A stretch of DNA of 64,000 nt. It comes from Mycocentrospora acerina. Taxonomy: Eukaryota > Ascomycota > Dothideomycetes > Pleosporales. Position numbers and translations under genes: made by a program. Below, one piece after another: positions 33,412 to 45,303 of the stretch (position 1 is the first letter of the stretch; every line of letters starts with the position of its first letter). A model generated the notes under the pieces. That model worked only from the letters and a program-made list of their open reading frames with translations, was not told the DNA's origin and made no database searches. Where the stretch lies: contig JAKUHH010000148.1 of NCBI GenBank assembly GCA_022701365.1, forward strand, positions 124,001 through 188,000, written 5' to 3'.

Positions 33412-34876
33412 ATGTTCTATTCGAACGCACTTTTGTCTTTGCTTCTCACTGGCTCAACCAGTGCTGTGGCCTTGCCTCAGCTCTCTCTGCCTCCTCTTAT
33501 TCCCTTGATTCCGGGAGTTACTGAGCCACTCACCGAGAACGCTCCCCCATTGCCTGTTCTTCAAGTTCCCACTCCGCCACTCTCCAGCCCTCCCTTTACT
33601 GGCAATCAAAATATCAAGCCCAAAAAGATTGGCTACTTCTGGACCGCTGCTGGCGATAACCAGCACAAGGATTTCCTCGCTACATATTCACTTGATGATG
33701 ATACTTTCGGTACATTGCTCTGGGTCACTGATGTACCTTCGAGTGGTAATTCGCCTCACCATCTTGGCCCTTCCCTTGACGGTAAAACTCTAGTTGGTGG
33801 TGGCCTTCTCTCCTTGTTAAAGACTCAAGTAAGTATGCTATGTTCAAATGTTGTTTCTCTATGCTCACATGACGAAGGACACGGCTTTCTACTTCGACAC
33901 CACCAACCCTTACCAACCAAAGTTCAAGAAGAGTAACCGCGCTCTTCTTTCTTCAATTGTAGATGAGATCCGGGCTAAGCCTGATGGTGGTTTCTTTATC
34001 ACATACATGGGTTCTGCAGTTGGCACCTCCCCCGGCCGCCTCGTCGAGACAGACGCCGATTTCAACATTATTCATGAGTGGCCTGAGGATGTCGATGGCA
34101 CACTTAACATCCTTGGCGAGCAATTCAACCCTCACGGTCTTTCCATTGACTTCAAGAAGAATATCATTCTCACCTCCGATTTCATTGTGCCACTCACGAT
34201 CTTGAAGCCTGCCTCAGCACTTGGTATCCAAAAAGCAAACACACTCCGTCTCTGGGAACTCTCCTCCCGTAAGATTATCTCTACTATCACCATCCCCAAC
34301 GGCCAAGGTATCCAGGACGTCAAGTTTATCCCCGGCAACTCCGAATCCGCCGCTATCGCTACCGCCGTCGGTCCTGGCCAAGTCTGGATCATTTACCCCT
34401 TCCGCAAAGACAGCAACGGCAAGCAGGGCGTCGCAGAACTCCTCTTTGACCTCGGTCCACGCGCACGTGAAAACCTAGCCATCTACTCGGACATTACCGA
34501 CGACGGAAAATTCGCATACTTCACTCTCACACTTGGTAACCACATCGCTGCCCTCGACATCAGCGATCTAAACAACGTCAAGCGTCTTGACAACCCAGAC
34601 GAAGACCAGGGCATAGTCGGTCCGCACTACATCAAGGTCAGCCCGGATAAGAAGAACCTCCTCGTTACCGACTACTTTGTCCAGACGGGCGATATTGGAA
34701 TTGTAAATACACCTGCAGATTTCAAAGCGCAGTGGATTGATATCCTAGAGGACGGAAGCTTGAGCTTCAACAGGACTATCAACTTCCCAAGTCAGTTTGC
34801 GAACAGGGGTGGAGCAAAGCCGCACTCAGCGGTCATCTTCGATTTGACAGACCCCAACAAGCCTTACTACTATTAG
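33412..34876 (+). CDS. secreted selenium-binding protein/methanethiol oxidase-like protein
   Basis: Two exons, 33412-33828 and 33878-34876, encode 471 residues. The intron is 49 bp, phase 0. The signal peptide (MFYSNALLSLLLTGSTSAVA) and a Pro-rich linker precede a beta-propeller that matches the SBP56 family. Marks are GYFWTAAGDNQHKDFLATYSL, SSGNSPHHLGPSLDGKTL, FNPHGLSIDF, GPHYIKVSPDKKNLLVTDYF and KPHSAVIFDL. The repeated His motifs would bind copper in methanethiol oxidases, which turn methanethiol into formaldehyde, sulfide and peroxide. Cytosolic relatives lack a signal peptide; this one is exported. The start at 33412 was chosen because it gives the signal peptide and follows the TATA box. 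The reaction is inferred from the family. Confidence 0.82.
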
Positions 34877-35430
34877 GAGAGGTATATAGGTGAGAGTTGA
34901 AGTAATTTGATGAAGAGAGATACGATTTGGGGCGTGGAATATCTATTGATCATCGCTTGTTTCTTTCTTTGTAATCTGGTTTCCGCACGCTTAACGCTGG
35001 CACTTGAAACTGGCGTTTGCTTAATTTCTCAATAGTTCTTTAACTCGTTGGAAAGTGTGCCGACGAATAATGCAACACTTAATTCAAATTCTTCCCTTAT
35101 TGTCCACTGTGATATGATTGGTAATTTTCCATACAACCTCCACGTGCCTTGCTTGATGGAGGTTTAAACAAGGACTAAAGTAGATGTTATATAGGCCTTT
35201 CCCGAATTCGTTCATAACAATTATTTCCATTCTTCACGACTACGTAAAGCTTACTGTACAACGTAATTCCTCGCTTGGACCAGCCATACTGAGTGCTTGC
35301 CTATTCCAAGAAATTTTAGACTTGTAGATACTAGCCTATTCGTGGAATGGCGTAAATTCCAAGAAAAAAGTGAAGCCTTTCTCCATTAGGACCTCTGATT
35401 CCGCTTCATGAGGAGTACTCTGCGTTAAGA
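34877..35430. other. intergenic region between convergent genes
   Basis: AT-rich 3' flanks of the selenium-binding-like gene (plus) and secreted paralogue A (minus). Nothing else seen. Confidence 0.5.
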
Positions 35431-36519
35431 TTAGTTACGGAAGAGTCGATTTTTGGATCCATCAGTCCAAGGATAACACGGCTCCCATGTTGCCTGTCGC
35501 ATGCATCCATCATCCATCTTACAAGCTACGCTCGAAATCACCTCGCGAACCTTCACACCATAAGCATCGGCAAAATCCTCTCTTGAAGCTCGATCAAAGA
35601 AGTCGGTGACCGGTACTCGCGACACATCGCAATCAAGTCCGTGATCCGTCGTCTTTCCATTGAACAATACACTCACTGCGATGTAAGGTACATCCTTGCG
35701 AACATTGGCGGGGAAACTGACGAGTACATGGGACGAGATATTGCAGAACGTGACGGGTCGGCTTCCGGGCGTGTTTACCAGGTAACAGTTTTCGTCACGT
35801 TCAGTCATGACTGCGAACATTCCGGCGGCGAGCTCATACTGCTTAATGCATCAGTTTATGTTTCAGTTGCAAAACATCGTCAAGCCACACCTACCTACCA
35901 TTGGAGCGCTTGAGCTTGACGTGGTTTGGATCAAGATCAAATCTCCAAGATCTTATGATTACGTCGAGATGCGCATCGCTTCTGAGCCGGTTCTTCTGGC
36001 GGTCGTGATAGATGATATTGTTGATCCGACAAGTAGTGTAGACCCCCCATAACGCGTACTTACTGTTATCCTTCGGGCACGTAGGCTCCGATAATGGGCA
36101 GATTTGGTCGAGACACGCGTAAAGCTTGTCATACAGACGTTGTCTATGAAGAGTGCCTACGTGCTGCTTGTCGCCATCCATGAAGATCTCCGCTTTGTAC
36201 TCAGAGTCTTGAGCAGCACCATCATCGAAGGCAGAAGCTGGGCGAGTAAGATTGTAATTCACGTATCTGCCATAGGCGGTATTGAGATCGTATTTTTTGA
36301 TATCATTGTTGAGGCTGTGGATACCAGGAATGACGACATCTCTGTCCTCACGAATGGTGCCAGGAGGAAGATCTTTACAGCATCAGCACAAGATTAGTGG
36401 GCAGTCTATGCACAGTAAAACGTACCCTTTTTGATAAATTCATTCTCACGATCGTTTTGTGGAAGTGCAAGACTAACTACAGCTAACAAGGTTCCAAAAT
36501 AGTAGATGATGAGCTTCAT
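35431..36519 (-). CDS. secreted cysteine-containing protein of a tandem family (paralogue A)
   Basis: Exons 36519-36426, 36372-35921 and 35838-35431 close to 317 residues. It has a signal peptide (MKLIIYYFGTLLAVVSLAL). Motifs shared with the next gene are VGTLHRQRLYDKLYACLDQICP, TFCNISSHVLVSF, IAVSVLFNG, LDCDVSRVPVTDFFD, then EDFADAYGV and CKMDDGC. The cysteines are evenly spread, as in disulfide-bonded extracellular proteins. I recognise no known family. The exon 2/3 junction is odd. The strong donor GTAGGT at the end of exon 2 is out of phase with exon 3. Only the weaker GTCAAG at 35920 gives an open reading, with an 82-bp intron, so a frame lesion is possible. It lies tail-to-head with paralogue B. 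An effector role is conceivable but unproven. Confidence 0.65.
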
Positions 36520-37225
36520 GTCTCTTGCACGTAGAAGTTGCTTGGATTCGAACTCGATGACGGGGATGAGGTAGGTTGTGGGGGGTGAGAGTAAGTGCGT
36601 GGTAATGATGTGAGGAATGGCGGATCCAATCCGCGCAAGAAAAGCGGACCCAGCAAACAGTCAGAGGTGAAAGAGCGGTAATTGCTTCCACAAAGTCTCA
36701 AATTTGAGGGATGAGGTAAGTAGACTCGAACCTTACTTCAGAAGTAATACGAGGCCAAGAAAATGTGGTGCTGAAATTGGCATTCAAACAAACAAGTAAC
36801 ATGTTTAGCAGCGACGCGGCACTTTGGTCTGTCTCCCTCGCCTTGCCTCCGTAGACAATGAAATGACACCAACTTATGGATCGAGTTATCGTTTCAAGGA
36901 TTTGGAAAACGATGACTTCCATTCCTTAGCCGTGTTTGCGGAAGTCACGAGTTGAATGGAATACTGAGATGTTGCATCGAATGCACAGAGATAATCACAA
37001 AGACACATATGTGAGGAAGAATGAGACCAAGCTGGGAATGAGATTGTTACAAAAGGCCACTAACTAGTACAGAATTTTAAATGGAGGATAGTGATCTTGC
37101 TAGCCCTTGTTTAAACTATTGCATTCGGTGACAAGCTGCTCAGTCCATCCCGTCCGCATTATAAACGCGTGTGCCCATCTCGCCCAGGTTAACTCATCAA
37201 ATCTGCACGCTCGTCAACTGCGACT
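36520..37225. other. intergenic region between the tandem paralogues
   Basis: Promoter of paralogue A and 3' flank of paralogue B; AT-rich. The minus-strand frames at 36473-36922 are short and featureless. Confidence 0.5.
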
Positions 37226-38399
37226 TCAAGGATCGCAGAGTCCTGGATCTGGCCGATTACTTCCCCACCAAAACCACGGGGAGCTTTTCTCTGCAGTAGA
37301 AGGCCTATAGTTTTCCTGCCAGTTATCCCAGCAATGCGGCCACGAGAAGCATGTGTTTTCCATGTCCATCTTACAGTGAGTTTTCGATGTAACCTCTATA
37401 GGATTGACGTTCATGCGATCTGCAAACTCGTCCCGGACCCAAATGTCGAAGAAGTTGTCGACATGCTGTTTCGTCATCTCGCAGTCAAAGTTCTTGCTGG
37501 TTCTTCCGCCTTTGAACTTGACGGAGACGCTCATATATGCGCAATCCCAATCGTCTTTGCTGACTGAGAGGCGGACAAGGACATGAGATGCGACGTTGCA
37601 GAACATGTAGGTCCTAGAGTCGTCGAAGTCTTTGTAATAGCAATTCTGTGGGCGCTCTGACATGACTGCATATACTCCAGCAACTTGTTCATGCTGTTCT
37701 TCGGTTAGTCAAAACATCTCACAACGATGTTGTATCAATGCTTACTAGAAGCTCGGCGAGTCTCCTTGTAGGCTGATGACGAACTGCCCGAGCAAACACA
37801 TCGATCCATCCATTTGATTTGTAGTTGCCCTGATCATCAACCCAGATGATGTTTTGAATTACGCAGGGTTTGTCGTAACCGCACCAACGCTTTCCAAAGC
37901 TCATAGGACATAATACCTGCAGACACTCGTGGATCTTCCAGTACAGACGCTGGCCATGAAGATTGCCGACATTTTGCATAGTCCCACCTATAGTGGTCTC
38001 GGCGCGGTGTTTCCAGTCGTCCAAATCAGTCTCGATCTTGTCGGACGCAATACTGGACATATCGGCGAACCGATCATCGGCAGGATCTTGATCGTTAGGA
38101 TCGTTTTCGATAACATAGACAGTCCGGCCATTGTCCCAGTACCAGCCCGCTTCGAGAACACCGTTGTGGTTAGGATTGAAAATAGGTAGATCTGCGTAAG
38201 TTCAGCGGTAGTACTTGTGCTCAAATTGACTAGACAAACTCTTGGAGTTGTAGGGATTCATGTCAACGGTGCCATCGAAGTTGTTGGAGTCGTCGACGTC
38301 CTCCGGGTCGGTGAAGACTTCAGTCTCGTTCAAGGTAATTGAGTTCGCGAGACTCAGAGCGATTATTAGGGCTGCGAGCAGTGTATAGAAGAGCTTCAT
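37226..38399 (-). CDS. secreted cysteine-containing protein of a tandem family (paralogue B)
   Basis: Exons 38399-38240, 38191-37746 and 37693-37226 close to 357 residues. The signal peptide MKLFYTLLAALIIALSLA leads to an acidic segment (DPEDVDDSNNFDG). The shared core with paralogue A includes VGNLHGQRLYWKIHECLQVLCP, MFCNVASHVLVRL, MSVSVKFKG, NFDCEMTKQHVDNFFD, then RDEFADRMNV and CKMDMENTC. Its C-terminus is longer and ends in a Trp/Pro-rich tail (KSSPWFWWGSNRP). The first intron must remove an in-frame TGA. GTTTGT...ACGCAG (48 bp) is my choice; GTCAAT (39 bp) is the alternative. Intron positions and start (MKL) match paralogue A, so the two arose by tandem duplication. Function unknown. Confidence 0.72.
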
Positions 38400-38962
38400 T
38401 TCAGTTGCTTATATCTTTGCAATGAGGAATCTTTGTGCTTAGAAGACGAGCTAAGATACCCACAGTAGCAAATTGAAGTAGTGTGGAAAAACGAACGAGT
38501 AATGCGGTTAGATAAAGAGTTAAGATATTAGGTGTCACATAAAGCGAACGGGAGATCGCTTAGCACGGCTAGCTTTTCAATAGTGGGTGTAACATACGAA
38601 GTGAAAGGCGTTTGTAAATGTACGCCAAGTTCACGATTTCTCTGGCTAAAAAGTAGATTGCATGCAGTAGACAAAAGTCAAAGTCAATCATTTCACATTT
38701 ACTTAGAAAATGAAATAGATGCTGAGATGAGGTCTTCAAATGTCGAACGAAATGTAGAAAATGGGCCTTTTTTCCAACACCATGATGGTAACACATGTTG
38801 AGACGTAGTATTAGCGGGAAAGGTACCGTTGGCAGCCAAGAATTCAACTGATCATTGCATTCGCAATACCACCAATAAATTTTTTAAATGTTGACGATGA
38901 AATCTTGTATTTATTGGCTGAAGCTCTCTCTTCTGCCTTGCGAACCGTGTGTTGGGCGCCAC
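38400..38962. other. intergenic region
   Basis: Promoter of paralogue B and 3' flank of the MFS permease. AT-rich, no gene. Confidence 0.5.
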
Positions 38963-40563
38963 TCAGTATTGGTACCTATACACTACCTGATCATCCTCAC
39001 CACCACTATCCTTTCTTTTCTCTGCCAAGTTACTATTATGCTTCCAAAGTAACCCAACATACGCAGCGCATATAAACGCCCCGGCCAGTGTGAGACCAAG
39101 GCCCGTTCTGAATGCCGTGGGATAAAGTGGCGCTTCTTTCTTTATGAACACGTTGCTTGCCACAAAATTTGCACAATTTCCTATGCCAAGTATGATGGCC
39201 GTTCCAACAGCGATACTTGGTCTTCCGCGGAGGTTGTTTGTTAGCCAGGCGGTGGTTGTACTCATTTGAATGAACGTGCCCCCACTCATTAAAAATAGAC
39301 TGAGGTAGCGTACAGCAGCTGAGACACGATAACCCTCAGAATAGACAACGTTAATAATCCAACCTGCCAAAACAAGACTAATGCCTGCGATGATAAATGG
39401 GTAGCGCCAGCCAGTGCGTCCAGAGAAAAAGGCCCCGATGAGCTGGAACACGATGCCGCAGGTCCACACGGGAATAGACATTACTTGTGCTCGCTCAGCT
39501 CTCCAGCCAAGCTCCGTCAAAATGGTAGGGATGAAAGACGACATTGACGCGGCGGTCATATCGCAACAGAAAAATATGAGCGTACTGCACGGTGTGAGTA
39601 AACATCAAAATAAAAGCAAGCACTTGCAGCTTACGGAAACCATATTTTGTAATCAAAAATGGTCCTAATCCAGTTGACAGACTTGATGTCGAGTTTTTGG
39701 TCGCCCTTGTCGCGTCGCAGGTTGTACAATAGGTGAGCTTTCTCCTCGGCGGACAGGATGTTTGACTTCTCAGGGAAGTCGGGCACGAGGAGAAAAACCA
39801 AGGATGAAACGGCCATGGTGAACATGCCCTCAAGCAGAAATATCCACCTCCAGCCCTCTTTATCGTGAATTCCATCCATGTTGCGGATGCCGTACGCAAG
39901 GAGACCGCTGAAACACGGGCCTAGGAGCCCAAAGGTGAAGAACAAAGCATACCTGAAGGCAGCTTGTGCGCGCGTATAGTACTCAGCGACTAACAACACA
40001 GCACCTGAATACATTAGCGATGGTTCTGAGCGAGCTTCGATGTCAACTGACCAGCAGGAAGCGTTGCCTCGAAGATGCCCATCAGGAACCGAAGTGCCAA
40101 CAGCCCCCCATACGACGCTGTCAACCCCTGGCACATGGACACAATTCCCAACATGAGCATGTTGCACCCCAGGAATACATTTGGTTTCACACGTGGTAAA
40201 CTCATGATCATGTTACTCGGCACTTCGGCCAAGACGAACGGAATGTAAAAAATCCAGAGCGCAGTGTTGTACCCGTTTGCAGGCATATTCAGGCTCTTCT
40301 CCATTCCTTCGATCCTGGCGTTGGCAACTATGCCTCCGTGTCAGAATTAGCAGGTTTTGGGGGGGGAAGCAAAGAAGCGACCTACTGTTGGTCCGGTCCA
40401 GAAAGAGAATCGTGTATGTGCAGCCCAGAATCGGAATCAATCGAAGGTCCAGCTTGGACAGGTAGTTTGGCCTCACGGTCTCTTCTTCGTCTATATCCTC
40501 TCCATTGTCGTCCCTCCTTCTTGCTGCCGCCGCCACCCCAGCTTTCTCATCAGCTTGTGTCAT
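38963..40563 (-). CDS. MFS anion:cation symporter (Dal5/Tna1-like permease)
   Basis: Four exons, 40563-40386, 40327-40052, 40004-39635 and 39584-38963, close to 481 residues. Diagnostic text includes LDRTNIANARIEGMEKSLNM across exon 1/2, WIFYIPFVLAEVPSNMIM, LALRFLMGIFEATLPAG and GWRWIFLLEGMFT. About 12 hydrophobic segments are present, with a charged middle loop (DFPEKSNILSAEEKAHLL). The N-terminal head is hydrophilic and acidic. This subfamily imports allantoate, nicotinate, biotin, pantothenate or small peptides with protons at the plasma membrane; which substrate applies is not readable. It is transcribed away from a gene-poor 4.7-kb region. Introns of 47-58 bp all keep phase. Confidence 0.9.
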
Positions 40564-42528
40564 GGTATGACGCGCGATCTTGTTGAACTGTTGGACTCCA
40601 AAGGTCGTCGCAGGTCCTATTTGTGGCGTTCAGACGTCGACAATGTCAAATCGAGCAATGAGGCGTCGCCCCGACAACGCACACCCTCCTGCGAATGTGA
40701 TGGGCAGTGAGATTTTCTGGGAATGGAATTGTGCACGTTGGAGAATGGAGCAGAATTGTAGATCCACAATCACATGGCGTCTGCATCTGGATGGCTGCGG
40801 CTGTCAAAGTCGCGGCCCACACTCAAGGCCTAGCCCCGTCAACGAACCTAGGTTAGAGGCAGGCTTTCCGACCAGTTTCCGATTCCTTGGCCAAACTAGA
40901 GCGCGGGACAGTTCCCCCCAGCATCCTATTGGCTCGATCTGATTACGAAACCATTAGGTCCTCATTTGTGCACAAAGTAATGTTGATTCAACCGTGAGTC
41001 TTGTAACATCGGCTGTGTGAACCGTACGAATCTTGTTCTCGAATAGGACTGTTTATATTTGTTACTTTCACAGAGCAACCACTAAATTCCAGCTCATCTA
41101 AAGCTGTGGCCACAAGAATACAAACGACGTGTTCCCAACGGCACAAGCATTTGCAATATAACTCTGTGCGGGTACCACGGCTGCTGCAAGAATGCGCCAA
41201 TGGCAGGAGTGTATGTGCAAATTGATGCAATTGCTCACGAATTACACTCGGGATTAGAAAAACCTCCATCAAAATTCTCGCCGAATCACTTCAAAGTTGC
41301 CAGCCCCAAATGAACAAGCGAGCACCATCTCCCCTCATGGAACTCTCAGCCCAAACCCAAAGGTAGTCTAGAAGAAAAACGGAGTCGCGCGACCGACTAA
41401 AGCCATCGCCACATGCAGCATACAATGTGGAATAGCCGCAATGATCACAGCGCAAACCGTAGACTACCCGAGATCTACCAGGGATTTGAATCATTTCTGT
41501 CTGGTGCATCTGATTGAAATCAAGCCGAGTTAACCACACTCCACGAAGCGATAAAGACGGGTAGCCATGTATGCTAGTTCTCACGGCAGTTGTTCTAGAA
41601 GCTTATCGGAGGAGGGACCGTGTTGTCGAATTCGATAGCGGTTAGCGGGTACCCTGGTTGAGTGGCAGTATTGCTTTTCCGCATATCTATTAAGTCTCCT
41701 TGGTTGACCGGATATCCGATGTTGTGACCATAGTATCGAGTAGCCGACGTTGCCGCTCGAGATCCAAAGGAGGAAAGCATATCTGAAACACGCACAGTCT
41801 CTGGATTAGTGTGGAAGCGCTATTCACTTGTCGCACACCCTTAGATTCCGCGTCCCTTTTTGAACATGCTTCCAGTGCCACAGCCAACTAATTCGTGAAA
41901 ACAAATCGCATTGGGGATGGAATGCGCACCAAGATAACGGAAGAACCGTTGACGCGAACGAAGAGCAGTTTGTCATAAGAAGAATTCTGCATATATTTCT
42001 ACATAAAACTACTCATTCATTGATGAAATTAAACATCACAATGACGAGTTTACTATGACGCATAAGCTTTCACTAGTAACAAAGAACACTATGAGACGGT
42101 GCGGCGATGTAGATGGCATAAAAGAAAGTCTATATTTTAACCCGCTGTTGGCGTGGAGCTAACATTCCACGACATCGACTTTCAGATAAGCTAAGTGGTA
42201 GTCAAGAGTTGGTCATACATTCACTGTCCACCAACTCTCCTCTCGACATTTACAAATTTTACAGACGATGTCAACCTCATCCCCTTTTCAGATCCAAAAC
42301 TAGTGTCACTCATCTTCGGATGCTACGGATTCAGGCTCACCGACTTCATCTTGGGATCATCGTTGTAATATCCCTACAACCTCTCGGTATTACTCGTGTC
42401 GGTATCTCGCTCTCTCGCATCAGTTTCTCGGCGCATCCCGTCTTTTAGATTTCGACCTCCTATTCCGAAAGCTTCTTCTTCCAACTATTAGGCATCGGCT
42501 GCTCTGATAGGTTCACATCGTGCGAACC
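40564..42528. other. gene-poor region, 2 kb
   Basis: No supported gene. Minus-strand frames at 41595-41887 could be joined by an apparent intron (CAA|GTGAAT ... TTTCAG|AT), but the product is short and has no recognisable feature. The left end is the permease promoter. Nothing else is seen. Confidence 0.45.
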
Positions 42529-42923
42529 TCAGATGTAGACACGGCCGCGCTCGTAAATACGATCAGTAATATATGCAGGCGCTATGTACAAAACGTCTTT
42601 GGTATCTTTGCCGAAAGTGTAGAATAGTTGATGCATCAGGTCAGTAAACATTTCGACAACAGGATTTCTGCCGCAATCGATTCTACTTTTGAAAACATAG
42701 AAGTGAAAGGTACAAAAAGCATCACAGACAGCCTGGTGTGAGTGTAGGTGGAAGTTGGTACGGTTAGGGTCGGCTAAAATGCATTCGACCAATAGTCCGG
42801 GTCGCGCAATCATGTCGATCCTCTTCAGATCACTTGATTGTGTATCATCTATTTCTATAGTTGGATGGAAGTGAATCTTGTGACGTTTTCCATCAACAAC
42901 GAAAGTCGATTTCTTCTTTGCCT
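42529..42923 (-). CDS. exon-like fragment of an unidentified gene
   Basis: From a possible acceptor (AATAG at 42928-42924) the frame runs open for about 130 residues to a stop at 42529. Text such as KKKSTFVVDGKRHKIHFHP followed by MIARPGLLVECILADPN and YITDRIYERGRV has balanced, protein-like composition. I do not recognise it. The ATG-to-stop part alone is 94 residues. Further upstream (43381-43548) another exon-like frame ends AVYNL-less at a stop, reading VWRRITDGTKTKTSAILIKP. The pieces may be one decayed or heavily spliced gene. I could not assemble a continuous frame. Confidence 0.35.
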
Positions 42924-45303
42924 CTATTTACATCAATGCAGAGATTGGAGAATACCAAACATGGGCGATCTCTTTCTTCTCGCGTTGGGAGAATCTTCTG
43001 GACACCCATTATGTGGGAATCATAAGGCTCAGCTGATAGCGAGATACGACTTACGAACTCCATCGCGGTAAGACACCACATGTTTGGGTATTTTGACACC
43101 AGGAACTATTTGCCATGCCTGCAGGCGTTCCCTGAACACGCTGCAGTTTTCCTGCAGTTTCTGCGCCCAGAGTCAGCAGGTATTCGAAGTGAGACATGGT
43201 TCACATTCACTTTTATCGACCAGCCTGGAGGCACATCGATATTGGTAAGTTTATTAGGGTACTGTCGATACGGCCAACAACATTAGCGAATTTGAGCCTT
43301 CTTAAGTACCTATCGCCGCCGGGGCGTGTAACATCCTATGTGTCTATCAGCGACCGATCAGTCTCGAAATAATTGGCAAATTATACAGCTCCAGGAGATG
43401 TCGTACTCTCCCTCTGCAATTTTAAAGCCTCGACATCGACGACATAGTCAGCACCTAAGATCTTAAAGTGGATTTCATCGCAAGGCTTGATAAGTATCGC
43501 AGAAGTTTTCGTTTTCGTTCCATCAGTAATTCTGCGCCAAACTCCATCCTGTCACAAAGCAAACGGAGAATTTGTCTTCTATGGGTAGTACTTCCAGCTC
43601 GTTTGATAGTGATAATTTTATTCTTACTAGTGCTAACTAGAACGAAATCAATGCATTCAAATTTCTTTCTCGGGAAACTGTCTAGGCCAGTCCCTGAGCC
43701 GAAAACTTGTGCCGATGGAACGCAATTGTGGTATTGCAATTGTCAGACTGTGAGTTAACACTTGAACCTCCATTCTTGATTCAAATGTTTCAATTCAGTT
43801 GAAACAAAAAAACTGAAATAGCACGCATATGGGACCGATCAATGATTTAGGAATGTTAAAATGCACATTGAAAGGGTACTAAACTGCGAAGGCAAGCTTC
43901 AACAGATTCTCCCTTAAATCGCTCAGATCGAATGCATCAACCATCACTCACAGTTGGTAATATGCTGAGGTATAATTACACCTTTTCAACCTGGATAGTG
44001 GTAAGACACTTGAGGGGTACTAAAATAATTGTGGTTGTGGATTGACATCAGATGCAGAAATCAAAGCCTGAAACATGCTTCAACTCGACCATTCTCTCAC
44101 AGCTGAAAGAGAGCTCGTTATACAAAAATAATCCAGAAAGTAATCTGAATATGAATGGAGGATGCTGTCCTTGATCAGTTTGATTGTTGATCTTGGACCC
44201 GCCTGAATGCAACAAGCGTATGGTTGTTTTCTTTGAAAACAAAAGAGGATAATTATAATTATTCTAAAGCCATTTGAAACAATTCAAATACTGTGTAAAG
44301 TTTCAGGTGTCTCATAGCGAAGGATTTTTTTGATTGCGTCGTGTTTGTCTCGATGGCTTAATGATTGCAAGCTTGGTACGTTTGAATAACTAAAACAGTA
44401 ATAGCAATTGTGTTGACCGCAAGTGTATTGGGTTGATTCAAGAAATATGTTGGATCACATTCACCACTTACTCATATGGGGGCTTCATTATGAGCTTTTT
44501 GTGTACGTATCTACGACTAGTTGATGGCGGTAACCATGCGCATACGTTAAGCGATGCGATTCAGAGTCTACTCTTTCTGGTCATGAATTATAGTATACCG
44601 ACCTTTGCAACCTGTCCTACTTCGTTTGAAAATCTGTGTATGAAAGACAGCAAGAGAGCTCTGACGAGAAGATCCTTTTTTGCACGTAGGTTTCTATACT
44701 CCCATGTCGCCCAGATGATGTGATCTGAAAAATCGTGCAAATACACATGTGTCTAAGCTCAATTGCAATTGATGGACACAAACTTGAATGCGACTAAATT
44801 CACGAGAGCGTTGGTTCGCAAATTCGAACCATGTCAAAAATAGGATATTCAGATGTTCTATTCCGTTACGTGAGCGCATTGTATAAAACCTCTTTCTTGA
44901 CAGTAACAAAAACATTGTTTTTCTTCGGGAATTGTTTGTTCTTTTTGTTTCACTGCAGTGTCGCTCAAACAATTCACAAAATTACAATTTTAGAGACTTT
45001 TTGTTTCACTTTCACTGCTAAAATTTTGTGTCCTAATCAAATTTGGTGTATCACATATTCTGCCTCATAAGTCGTACTGTGACTGTTAAGACCCCCTGTT
45101 CAACCTGCATCTTGATAGATTATACATTATTTAATTTAACATACAAGAGCTCTTCGTCATTTGCCTCCACGATTCTCCTCTATCCTTATATATATGCCAG
45201 CCTTCTAGGCGGAATTCACGATTCCACAACCCCCAGCGTTCTTCAACACCGCTACAGCTGCCCTTCGTTTCTGCCACAATCCCACATATTCTCCATCTGC
45301 ACC
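42924..45303. other. gene-poor region with exon-like fragments, 2.4 kb
   Basis: On the minus strand, 43381-43548 is an open stretch behind a TGACAG acceptor and 43620-43739 another, but stops and unmatched phases prevent one clean gene. The part from 43760 to 45100 is AT-rich and without coding signal. The right end is a CT-rich promoter and leader for the gene at 45304. Confidence 0.4.

Noticed and set aside
36530..36560. tRNA T-arm-like string (GTTCGAATCC on the minus strand)
   Set aside because: No acceptor, D or anticodon arms around it; it lies in the leader of paralogue A.
38202..38399. Premature stop making paralogue B a pseudogene
   Set aside because: The in-frame TGA is removed by a 48-bp (or 39-bp) intron with acceptable signals, and the frame then runs to the C-terminus.
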